Shown piece by piece: positions 29,201 to 41,364 of a stretch of 64,000 nt of DNA. The translations under genes were made by a program, and so were the position numbers. Within the stretch, counting starts at the first letter, position 1, and the number at the start of each line of letters is the position of its first letter. The notes beneath the pieces are model-generated. The model ran no database searches, was not told the DNA's origin, and worked only from the letters and a program-made list of their open reading frames with translations. The stretch is from Rhea pennata (lineage: Eukaryota > Chordata > Aves > Rheiformes > Rheidae). The DNA lies in assembly GCF_028389875.1 (NCBI RefSeq), contig NC_084682.1, positions 4,722,001-4,786,000 on the forward strand, in the 5' to 3' direction.

Positions 29201-32200
29201 ACCAAGCAAACTACCCCGTGGAATGCCTCAGCTGGAAATGGTGCCAGAAAACGTGAAGGTGGTGGAGCGAGGAAAATATGAAGATGTGAAGACCGGGGAT
29301 GCAGTACGTTCCCGTCACACGTCAGTAGTCAGCTCTGGTCCCTCTGTTCTCAGGTCAACTCTTCATGAAACTCCTAAATCACAACTGAGCCCTGGGATTT
29401 ATGATGATACCAATGCAAGAAGGACACCTGTGAACTATCAGAGTCCAATGTCCAGAAGTTCACCTATGATGAATAGAGTTAGCGAAGGTATGTTATCCCT
29501 ATCCAGAGTGAGATAAGACTTTTGAATGTTTTATTTTTAAATTTATTTTTAAACTATTTTCTGTAAACTGTTTCACTTCATTTTTACTCTAAATGTTCTG
29601 CTCAATTTGGAGAGTGACTGGCAGGGATTTTAGAAGGCCCTAAGCTGTTGAATGAAATAAGAAAATGAAAATCTGCCATGTAGCATGGAAGTAGGAGGTG
29701 GTTCAGTCTCTGATTTGCATTTGATTCTGGATCACATTGAAAGTGTTCACAGAATCACAGAATGGCTGAGATTAGAAGGGACTTCTGGAGATCTAGTCCA
29801 ACCCTTGTGCTCAAGCAGGGTGATCTAGAGGCAAATTGCACAGGATTGTGTCCAAGCATGTTTTGAATATCTCCAGGGACGGAAACTCCACAATCTCTCT
29901 GGGCAACCTGTTGACAGTGCTCTGACACTCTCACAGTAAAAATTTTTTTTCCTCATTTTCAGATGAGATTTCCTGTGTTGCAGTTTGTGCCTGTAACCTC
30001 TTGTCCTATTGCTTGGCACCACTGAAAATAGCCTGGCCCCACCCTCCTGACACCCTCACCTAAGATATTTGTATACATTGATAAGATCCCCTCTCAGTCT
30101 TCTCCAGGCTAAACAGGCCCAGCTCTCACCACCTTTCCTCATAGGGGATATGCTCCATCCCCTAATCATCTTTGTAGCCCTTCCCAAGACTCTCTTTAGT
30201 AGTTCCATGTCTCTCTTGTACTGGGGAGTCCAGAATTGGACACAGTACTCCAGATAAGGGCTCAGCAGGGCTGAGTAGAGGGGGAAGATCACCTCCCTTG
30301 ACCTGCTGGCAACACTCTTCCAAATGTACCCCTAGTACTCACGTTGCCTACGAGCATAATGTTTTGAGGAAAGGTGCAATTAGTGACTGGTAGAGGTAAC
30401 TAGATAAGGAAGATAGTATGATAAAGTGCAGGCCCAACCTAGCTAGCTAGATTTAAGATTTTTCATGAGGAAAAGTTTGTGGTATAAAATATTCTCTGGG
30501 ATTTATTATAACAGATAGGAGGATCCACTAGAACCTTCCTTGGGAACTGGTTTGTACTTATACCTAAGTCTTCTATTGGAAATAAGTATTTTCTGAATTT
30601 GTCTTTTTCCTTGTTTTTGTTAGCTGGAATATCTTCTGGGAAGCCAGCAAATCACGAAAGGAAAAATACACTTACTCCGACACAGAGAGAAAGTGTGCCT
30701 GCAAAATCTCCAGTCCCAGGGGTTGATCCTGTAGTGACTCACAGTCCTTTTGACCCCCATCACAGAGGAGCCACTCCTGAAGTCTATAGGAGTCACCTCC
30801 CTCCTCATTTAGATCCTGCTATGCCATTTCACAGGGCTCTAGATCCTGGTAAATATGTGGTGTTTGTTTGCTTTATTTCTTTATCTATTTATTTATTTAT
30901 TTTAGAATATGTACTTTGCACAGAAAAGAGGTCTGTTAAAAAGTGCAAGTATCAATGGATGGATATGATTTATAAAGGATTATATATACTGTTGTGGTTT
31001 GGTTTCACTTTGGTGAGGGTTTAATACCTAGCTATAAAACTTCTTAAATATTTTTATATAATACTGATAGATAGCTTCTGTTATTTTAAAAGTTCAGGCA
31101 GTATTTTGGAATAAGTATCTGTGAAATGTATTTAAAGCTTTCAGAAAAGCTGTACAAGGAAGGGCATGGAAAATGCTACAGAATGAAAGTATAATCAAGA
31201 CCCTGCTGTTCAGGGCTGTGAGATACTCTCACTGGAGGTTATCTGATTATCTCTAGACTACCCTCAGATGATAGTAAATACACCAGGTTTACTTTTAACA
31301 TATTGATCAATCCACCTCTTCAAGGTTTTCTAACCTTCTGTAGGTATTTCAGCATTCACTACATCAGAATTTCAGGATTTAAAATTTATCTAAGTCTTTT
31401 TTTTGTGACATGGATCTTCAGTTTGGATTCTTTAGCTTTTTCTGTCTATGTGCAGTGCATAAACACAAAAAAAAAAGTTAGTATGAAAATACTGGTTTCT
31501 TTCTTCCAAAGCTGGATAGAAAGAATTAGTAGCACTTTCCATTGAAACTAAAGAAACATCCTAAAGCTTTGGTTCTGTATCTCTAGTGCTGCTTGCTAGA
31601 CATTCTTTTTCCTTCCTCATCCTCAGCTGCTGCTGCTTACCTGTTCCAAAGGCAGCTCTCACCCACGCCTGGCTACCCAAGTCAGTATCAGCTTTATGCA
31701 ATGGAGAATACACGACAGACAATCTTAAATGACTACATTACCTCACAGCAGATGCAAGTCAATTTACGTCCAGATGTAACCAGAGGATTATCTCCTAGAG
31801 AGCAAACTTTAGCTCTCCCTTATGCCGGAGCAAGAGGTACATCTTTTTTTCTGATATTTTAAAGTGTATTTTGGCTATATGATTTGATGTGTTATTTTTT
31901 GCTTGTTTTTTATATATATGTATGCATATATGTGCATACACATGTGTATGTGTTTGTAAATAGTGGTCGTACATCTAACTGGCTTCTGCAGGTGTGAAGC
32001 AAAACTAGGTAATCAATATTGTTAGAATAAAGGGAAAGCTAAAACACTTACTTGTGTTCAAGAAGCAAGACTATTTTACATTTGTTTAAATTGATATTCA
32101 GGAGCATATTCTAACTCATCTTTGAACTTTAGAAAGGAGAGCTATGTTGAAATGAAAACTTCTTTAGAATGAAAATAAAAGCAGCAGCTAAAAGGGTAAG

Positions 32201-35200
32201 GTCTGTAGAAAATATTTTAGAGAGTCAGTAAATGAGTGTGACCTGTGTCAGGATGGGAAAAACCTGAATCAATCTGGACATCTGAAACACAGCAGTGGGA
32301 AGGAGCTATTAAAAGTAACAAGACATCTTTCAAAGTGTAAGTCTTCAAACAGAGAAAATTGAAGTCTTTAACTTAAATTTAACAGCACGAAGGACAAAAA
32401 TTGAGGAACAGCTTACAAAGGCAAATGAACTAGTAACTTCAAACACACCAGATGCCAGAAACCTGCCACAGAAAGTTGAGAAATGACCAGAACTTAAAAG
32501 TAACGGTTTAGAAGATGAGGCCATTACAGAAAAACAGTGACTTCTTTGCAATTCTGCTCTTTGTTAAGAGACTTGAAGAGATTTCTGTGCTGATGTTTTT
32601 ATTTATGGGACATGAGTTTGAAGAACTGTTCCACATTGCAATGTCAAGAGAAATCTTAGAACAAATCAGTAAGATGAATAGTTATGAGTCACTGGCATTA
32701 CATGACATTCACCCAGAAGCTATGAACTTAGCAGAAAATAATCAAGCTACCAACTTGATTACTGGCTGTGATATGTCTGTCACTTAAATCTGTTTGATAG
32801 TTGTAGGTGGAATGGAAAGTAGCAAATGTTGATAAATTGCCTGCGAATAAAAATACACTAACATATAGATATACTGGGGAAGAATATCTGGCTGTCTGGC
32901 TTTTTAGGATAGATATAGGCTTTTGTCACTTTCAAATTTCCTTGGAGAGAATTGACCGAGCACCTGGATAAGAGTGTTTCGGTTGACGTGAGGTATTTAG
33001 TTTTCTGAGAAGTTTTGATAGTCTCAGACTCTTAGAGAAATAAAATAGTCTTGGGAATAAGATATAAGATACTGTAATCTTTTAATTGGTTGGAAAAGAA
33101 AGAAGTGGTTGGTTTTCGTAGTAGAGGAAGTTACACTGGAGCTCCAGTGGGACCTGTGCATTTTCACATTTCATTTCATTTTTTGAATGTAAGTGGCCTG
33201 GAAAAGGGGGTGAACACTGAGGTAATATCATTTTGGCATTTTGGCTATTTTTGGCAGAAGAGCTGAAGTGTGTTTTTGTCAAGGGCAATTAAATGGAGTG
33301 GTACAAATGCAAATTATCACTTAACATGTTCTTAAACTGCTGATTGGCAGTTGAGAGGTTGTCACCTGAGAGGTGGAATATAGTTCTAAACTTGTGTTAT
33401 TCTTATATTCTTTCCATTAAGCGTTCAGTACTGACCATTATCAGAGAACAGAATATATACTGCATGGACGTTTGGTCTGTCCTTGAATGGTCATTCTTAT
33501 GTATGTTGTCTCTTAACAGGAATTATTGACCTGAACAATATGGCTCCCACTATCTTAGTGCCTCATCCTGGAGGAACAAGCACACCGCCCATGGAGAGAA
33601 TCACTTACATCCCCGGTACCCAGCTTACATTCCCTCCTAGGCCGTACAATCCTGCTTCTCTGTCACCAGGTATGAGCCAGTATCATTTGATGATGCCTCT
33701 AATCCTGTCATACAGAGAAAATTGACCATCTTTATTCAGCTGTCACTAATGTCATATTTTGATGTTTTCTCAGGTAATGCTATTTGTATGCACTTCTCAC
33801 CTGGATAGCAAAGGTTTTGTTAATGATGTCCTTTATAGTTGCAGTAGCAGCTGAAGGAGCACTGACAAATTCAGAATTTGCCTCGATCTGTCAGGTCTTT
33901 TTAGTCATCTGATTATATGACCTCAGTAATCTGATATTACATGTGTTAAGGAATGGAATTTGGGTCTATAAGCTGGCTGCTTGAGAAGTTACTTGAGCTT
34001 TCCACTGTCTCGCTCTATGTTAAACTTTTGTCCTCTTAGGTAAGTGGATAGACTTGAGAGGAATTAAAATTTATTTGGAAAACTTGCTGTAAATGGATGG
34101 CAGAATATAATGGCAAGTGTTTACATCAAATTGTGCTAAACTTACAAGTATCTCTCTTTACTATTTCAAATATTTTATCTTCTGGACCTTCCAGGACACC
34201 CTACACATTTGGCAGCTTCTGCAGCTGCAAATGCTGAAAGAGAGCGGGAAAGGGAAAGGGAGAAGGAGCGGGAAAGAGAGAGGGAACGAGAGCGAGAACG
34301 GGAAAGAGAACGAGAGAGAGAGAGAATAGCTTCAGTTCCTGCTGAACTTTATCTTCGACCAGGTAATTGCATATTGCTGTATTTCAGTCTGCCTTGCTGT
34401 AGAAGTAATTGCTCATTTTCTATATCCATTGTTAGCAAAATGCAGCTTATTAACAACGTATTGCCCAGTATTGTTTGTGTTTAGTCTGCATTTGAGAGGT
34501 TTCTAACCTAGCAGTCCTGGTTATAATTGCAGCTTCAGCAAGTAGCATGCTTTTTGGTCATGTAGTACCTAGGGAATAGTGTGAATCCTTGTCATTGCTA
34601 TCACAACTTGCATTTCATTTAGAGCCTTATGGAAAGAACAGTATCATTTAAAACTTTTACACTTACTGCCATATGTAGAGTGGTGGAGGCAACTGGAAAA
34701 GAGTATGGAGAAAGAGTCAGTGTTGACACATAATTCTACATTCTTATAAGAATGACTTATGCGATCCTATAATGTTCTCCATTTTCCGCCATCCCCTCTA
34801 TGTTTTCTAGGTGCAGAGCAACCTGGCAGACCTGGCAGCCATGGATATGTTCGCTCTCCATCTCCATCAGTCAGAAGCCAGGAAAACATACTGCAGCAAA
34901 GGCCTAGTATTTTTCAAGGAACCAATGGGACAAGCGTAATCACACCTTTGGATCCTGCTGCTCAGCTCCGAATCATGTATGTTTCTTAAATTATTGTTGC
35001 AGAGACATCTGTTCTAATATCTGAGCTTAGGAAAAGATGCATTTAGTGTGAAGAAAATTATAAAAGATAAGGAGTTACCACTTTCTGATGGCTCATGAAC
35101 TTAACAGAAGTGCTCTATTGCATTCTCACCCAGTCCAGTTTGAATAGAAATTAGTGTCACGGAAGCTTTGCTTAGTTGTACTCATGATCTGTCTCTAGTT

Positions 35201-38200
35201 TTTTTTTTATGTGATGTAATTCAGAATATTTGATATTTGCCAACAGGCAGCTTACCCCAGGAGCTCCCTCCATAACTCAAGGATTGCCTGCTTCCCGTTA
35301 CAATACAGCAGCTGACGCCCTCGCAGCCCTAGTAGATGCTGCAGCCTCTGCTCCTCAGATGGAAGTTGCCAAAGTAAAGGAGAGCAAGCATGAAGGAACA
35401 AGGATAGAAGAGAATATGGGGCGCAGGTCAGCTGTGGTTACTGAGCAGCAGCAGATGGAACAGAAAACACTGGAGATAGAAAAGAGACATGTTCAGTGCC
35501 CATATACATCTGCAAATTTTTCCAGTGGCAAGTCCCAGGGTCAGTCTTCATCTGTAGTGTATTCAGAGGCTGGTAAAGAGAAAGGACCTCCTCCTAAATC
35601 CAGGTACGAGGAAGAGCTGAGAACTCGAGGAAAGACCACAATTACTGCTGCTAACTTCATAGATGTGATCATCACTCGACAGATTGCTTCAGACAAGGAT
35701 GCACGAGACAGGGGCTCTCAGAGTTCCGATTCTTCCAGTAGTTGTATGTATCTTACTGTCAACTACTTTACTATCTTGTCTTAGCCTTTTAGGGAGATAA
35801 TAGGCTGTGAAATGATTCTGAAGTTTAATGATAAATTACTCAGCTCTGCACAGTGGTGGTGCTTCATAGGCAAATACAGCTTTTGCATATAGTAACTGAA
35901 GATTCTTGCAAAAGCAAACAAGTATGATTTATCTAAATTGAGATTCCATGCTGTATCTTGAAATGCAGGATAATAAAGCTAACCCTATTAGAGGTCATGA
36001 GACCTTTCCAAATTATTGGGTTTACATGGCAGTACTGTTCCATGGAAATAATTTTTTGTTTCACCATGTTTGTCATGAGAGAAGTGTTTTGACTTTCACT
36101 AGTGTGATTTTAATGAAAGCATTAGCATGGGTATGTATAAACAACAAAAACCTTCTGGGATATTTACAGTTTGTTCCATAACCTCTTGTTGATATTCAGT
36201 ATCTTCCCACCGGTATGAAGCTCCTGGAGATGCCATTGAGGTGATTAGCCCTGCAAATTCTCCTGTACCTACTCAAGAAAAGCTGCAGCCCTATCAGCAA
36301 GAGGCACCCAAACCAAGCCAGGCAGAAAGTAAGCTTGTCTGCATATGTAAACACTCTAATCATTATCTTGCACATATTTATCAGCTCCATGAACTCAAAA
36401 TAAACTACATCAACAGTTTTTATATCACTGCTTGCCACACTCTTGACTTCTGAGAAACTTCTGTTGAAATATGTTGTTACAGTGGTCTTTGGAATAACTT
36501 GTGCAAGTGCATTAGAACTGACACTTGACATTGAATAGAGCTCTTTTACATTACAGTCTAGCTAACTTAAGAAATTTATTTTCAAGGATATGTGCTTTAA
36601 AATTACTGTGTATTGATGTTGATGCCTATGTTTTTTATCAATTGGAAAAGCTCAAAACTATTACAGTAGAGTTTGCTGATGAGAAATGAGGCAAATTTCT
36701 ACTGTATTATGAAATAAAACTCTGGTTTTCTATCTTAAATTAAGAGCCTTAAGGTATAGGGAAAAGGTGGTAATCACGCAGAATACCTAAAATCTAATGC
36801 AGAAACACCTCTTTGAAGGTTATATGCTCACAAATTTTAAACCTTGAAGCTTCAGTAATACTATATCTTAATAGGTTGATCTTTATTCCTCCAACTAGGT
36901 GACCCAAACAGGCAATATGAGGGGTCAATTCACCGCTACAGGACACAACAGGAACCTCCTTCACCTCAACAACCTCCACCTCCTTCCTCTCAAGCAGAAG
37001 GGATGGGACATGTGCCTAGGACCCATCGACTAATCACCCTTGCTGACCACATATGTGTAGGTTTATTTGCATGCATCTTTTCAGACTTTAAAAGTTGTGT
37101 TTTCATTATGAAAACACATTCTAGAATATTAGTAAAAATAATTGCAGGTTTAGTTCTGAGTGTGTTATAAATAGTATTGTATCTGAACTTTAAAATTGTC
37201 TCATTTGTTGAAATTAGTCTCATTTTCATCTAGTCTGTGAATAAGTACACTCTGGCTAATGTCTGACCAAGGTGTCTTTTTCTTTTCTTTTTCTTTTTTT
37301 GCCACAATCAGCAAATTATTACACAAGACTTTGCTAGAAACCAAGCAGCTTCTCAGGCTTCCTTGCAGCCTCCCACCAGTACATTCCAGAATTCCACCCC
37401 TGCTCCAACGCCTGTTTCTACCCGGGCAAAGACGTCAAACCGCTACAGCCCTGAGTCGCAGTCACAGTCTGTCCACCATCAACGGCCAGGTGCTAGAGTG
37501 TCACCTGAAAATCTCTCCGACAAGTCCAGAGGAAGGTAATGTTTGTAATCAGTTCAACCCCAAATTTAATGCCCTAGTAAGGTTTTTACGAAAATTAGCA
37601 TGATAATATTTAGATTGGGATGAGAGCTGTCTTTTAATCTCTTTTTAGAAGCCTCAAGTCAATACCTGTCTTGTATTCTTTTTGACAATTGTTTGGACGC
37701 AAACACAGTGTATAACCACGTTCCCTTCACCGCTGATGTTTAATTCCTGATCATTAGAGGAGTTAAGGTGTTTGTTTAATCACCTAGAACTAATCAGAAT
37801 CATTATGGATAATTCAAAGTCATGTTTTTGAGATCACCAAGAATATTAAAGCATGTTAGATATAATTTGAATGCATAGATATTAATGTAAGATAAAAATA
37901 GAAGATATAATTTCTAAGAAATAAATTGAATGGAATTACATGCAGTAAGAGTACTTGTCTGTCTCTGAACTATGAATGTAGACCTGGAAAATCTCCAGAG
38001 AGAAGCCATGTCTCTTCAGAGCCCTATGAGCCAATCTCGCCACCTCAGGTTCCAGCTGTACATGAGAAACAGGACAATGTTCTACTGCTTTCCCAAAGAA
38101 CTGAGCCTACTGAACAGAGGTATGTGTAAAAATGAGTTTTAAAAACATTATTCTGGATCTTGGGCTGCAAACAGTATCTAATCTCTGAAGTGGAGCTTTA

Positions 38201-41200
38201 TGTTCTTATGAAAAAATAATACTTAAAGTGTTTTTTCCCCTCTGGTACTGCAGGCAAGTTATTTAATCACTGCTGATCCTTTTGCAGTAGCATTCAAAAT
38301 TTTGTAGTTGAGACATGCTTTGAGAGGCCAGAGTGAAACCTCTTATGTTCATGTTCTGTCTTAGGTTTCTTACTGCAAGCAGCATGTTTAATGTAATATC
38401 TGACTGAAAACATTATAGCAAAAACCCCTCACAGGTTCTACAAAACTGGAGTGTTCTGTGAGAAAGGTTGTCTCCTCTTTGCACTTCTTTTGTTTTTAAA
38501 AAAATCCAGGCTTGTCTTGCTTTTGTGGCACCCTGGATACTGTTCAACTGCCTGGTAAAGTGTGAAGGAACCCAGGCTTGCAACACACATGACTCTAGAG
38601 TAGCTTGTCACATTAAATGTCAGTAAACTAAGGGGCTTTATTTCCAGCAGGTGGGACGGTGGGGCGTCAAGAGGTCCATCTGTCCCTATTTCCCAGGGTT
38701 ACTTGTCAGTCTGCCAGATCTGGAACAGAAGACTACACAGGATCCCTGGCAGACTGCATCGGTGCTAGTTCTCCAAATGTCTGGCAACCGCACACTGAAA
38801 TGGATGCTTCTGTCATTTGCCCAGCTCCCTGCTGCAGAAGGAATAGCAGCCAGCACACCCACCATGCACTTTAAAAAAGTGGTTTAACAATTAACTAGAA
38901 ACAAATTTTAGCTTGAACAAAACTTCTTTAGAAATATATTATCCTTTTCTAAAATAGAGACAAAAAGTGACAGTCTGGGAACTGGACCCTTAAGAAGTAT
39001 CTGCTGAGAATTATTCAAAGTTCATGCTGGTAAAAATTTGATTTTTTTTTTTTTTTTTTTTTTTGTCTGCAGTTGAAGGCAGGGTTCTTGCAGTCCTTGA
39101 TGGATATTAACTAGATGGCAATAAATTTTCAAGAATGTGCAGGAGGAATTGCTATTTTTGAAATTTTAAGAACTTTAGTTCTAGGAAACCAGAGTCTTTT
39201 TTTAGTTTATTTTTAGATGGTTTTTAAGTTTCAATTTCTTGAAATTGAAAGCTGATTTTGCCACCTTTCTTCCTCTTAAGTAAACTCAAGTATTCTAGGC
39301 ACCACAGTGAATATAACTTACAGTTTTACAGTTGATCATTTTTGTTTGTTTTGAAACTGTACAGTCTGTTTCTGACTGGTTTTAATCAGGTGCTTAGCTT
39401 AGATTATCCCCTGAATTTTTTTATGCTTTGGGTTTTTGTGGGGTTAAATTCCATAATTGGAATTCTAGTACTTTTATCAACTTTATAAACAGCTTTAAAA
39501 TATCCATATTTTAAGACACAGAGATGAAATGCATGTCGTCTTAGTTTGACATTTACTTTAGCAGGTTTTTTGTACCTTAATATGACAGAAATTATGGACA
39601 GAAAGTGTGCCAGCTACTATGTATGTAAAATTGATAAGGAGTGTGAAATACTGAACATGGATCCTGGTCTGAGTTTGTGGTATAGAACAAGGATGGCTAA
39701 TTGGCAGCCCTCGAGCCAAATCCCAGACTATATGGCTATTTTTATCTGCTTTCCAAGAATGCCTGAAATAGCTTATTTGTTAGGACCATATGGGACAGAT
39801 TTGGTTAGCAGAATAAGAAGAAATACGTCCTTTCTGGTGGCATACTGGGGACAAAAATGAGAGGAGAATTAAAAGGGTTGGAATTTTGTACGGAGGTGGG
39901 AGCAGCCAGGATGAGTGTTTGGGCTTTTGGCTTAAATGTTTAGTGACATGCTGACTTTCAGTGAAAATTTTATCCAGCATGCAGGTTGCAGGGCAGAAAG
40001 AGATACCTGAGGTGATTCATGTGAGCACTGTCTCTGTACCATTCTTCAGCATGGACTATAACACTGTCACTTTTTCTGTGAGCTATCACACCTTTATACA
40101 TTTCTTGGATAAATCAGATGTCTCTGGAGAGTCATGTGTTGGTCTAGTCCCCAAGCAACAGGCTGAGGGAAAAGCAGCCTTAACATGTATGAAAGGTAGC
40201 TGTTTCTGCCTGACTGCTTTTAGAAAGATTGAAACATATACCTTGAAAAATGTTCTCTGACACATGTTGGTCTTGGCAGGACTGACTCTCGCTCTCCAGG
40301 TAGTATAAGCTACCTGCCTTCGTTTTTCACCAAACTTGAGAACACTTCACCAATGGTGAAATCCAAGAAACAGGAGATATTTCGAAAGCTGAACTCATCT
40401 GGTGGAGGTGACTCTGACATGGGTATGCAGAACTTGCCTTTTCACTGTATTTTTCCAACTTAAACTTCATGTGACTGCCATTCACAAATGTCCTAACCTG
40501 TTTCAAAAAACATATGAATGAACATAAATGTATGAATATAAAAACATATATTATTAATAACTGAACACCTGAACTTTGTTAGAACTTTTTTTGCTGGTCT
40601 ATATGGGACTTTGTCACACACAAGCTTTTTGACCTTTGAGAGGTGGAGATGGCTTCTGAAAACTGTGGGAAAAACACATAATTAAAAAAAAAAAAAAGAT
40701 ATTTGTTGAAACCTGAAATTATTCTATTTGCTTTGTGTCTGTAGTTTGCTTTATTTCAGTATTAACTATTATGTGTTTTCTTTTTGGAAAAATGTTTTGC
40801 AAACTTAAGAATTTGGGGGTGGTTTTATCTTTATGGCCATTGAAATGACATATTTTGAATATTTCATTGTAGTTTCAGTAATAGACATGATATGGTAGAA
40901 TATTATACTAGAACTATATTTTGTTTCTGTTATGAAACTTCAACATAAATTTGCAGCAATATTAGGAGTAGCAAGAGTTTAAGCTATTTGTGACCTCAAT
41001 ACCTAATCAAAAGTATTTCTTTGAAAGTGAATGCCCTTGCGATAAGCAGCAAATTAATTTCACAGAATTTTAATTCACTTTAGTGAAGTGTATTTTGTAG
41101 GCTGGTCTGTTTTACTGATAAAATGAGTGCTTTTACATGGATCTCAATGTCTGCTTCACAGATTTTTTGGTAACATGATTGGGCTGAGTCACTAGCATCT

Positions 41201-41333
41201 TATTTCTGCACATCAGATGCATTTCTTATTCTGAGAGAACATAGCTGCATCAGTAAGGGTTGCAGTATCTGTTTTACTGGGTCCCTATTGTGTGCATGAT
41301 AGATTTTGCTGTGAATGTTTGTGTTTGGCACAC

Positions 41334-41364
<31 letters not shown>

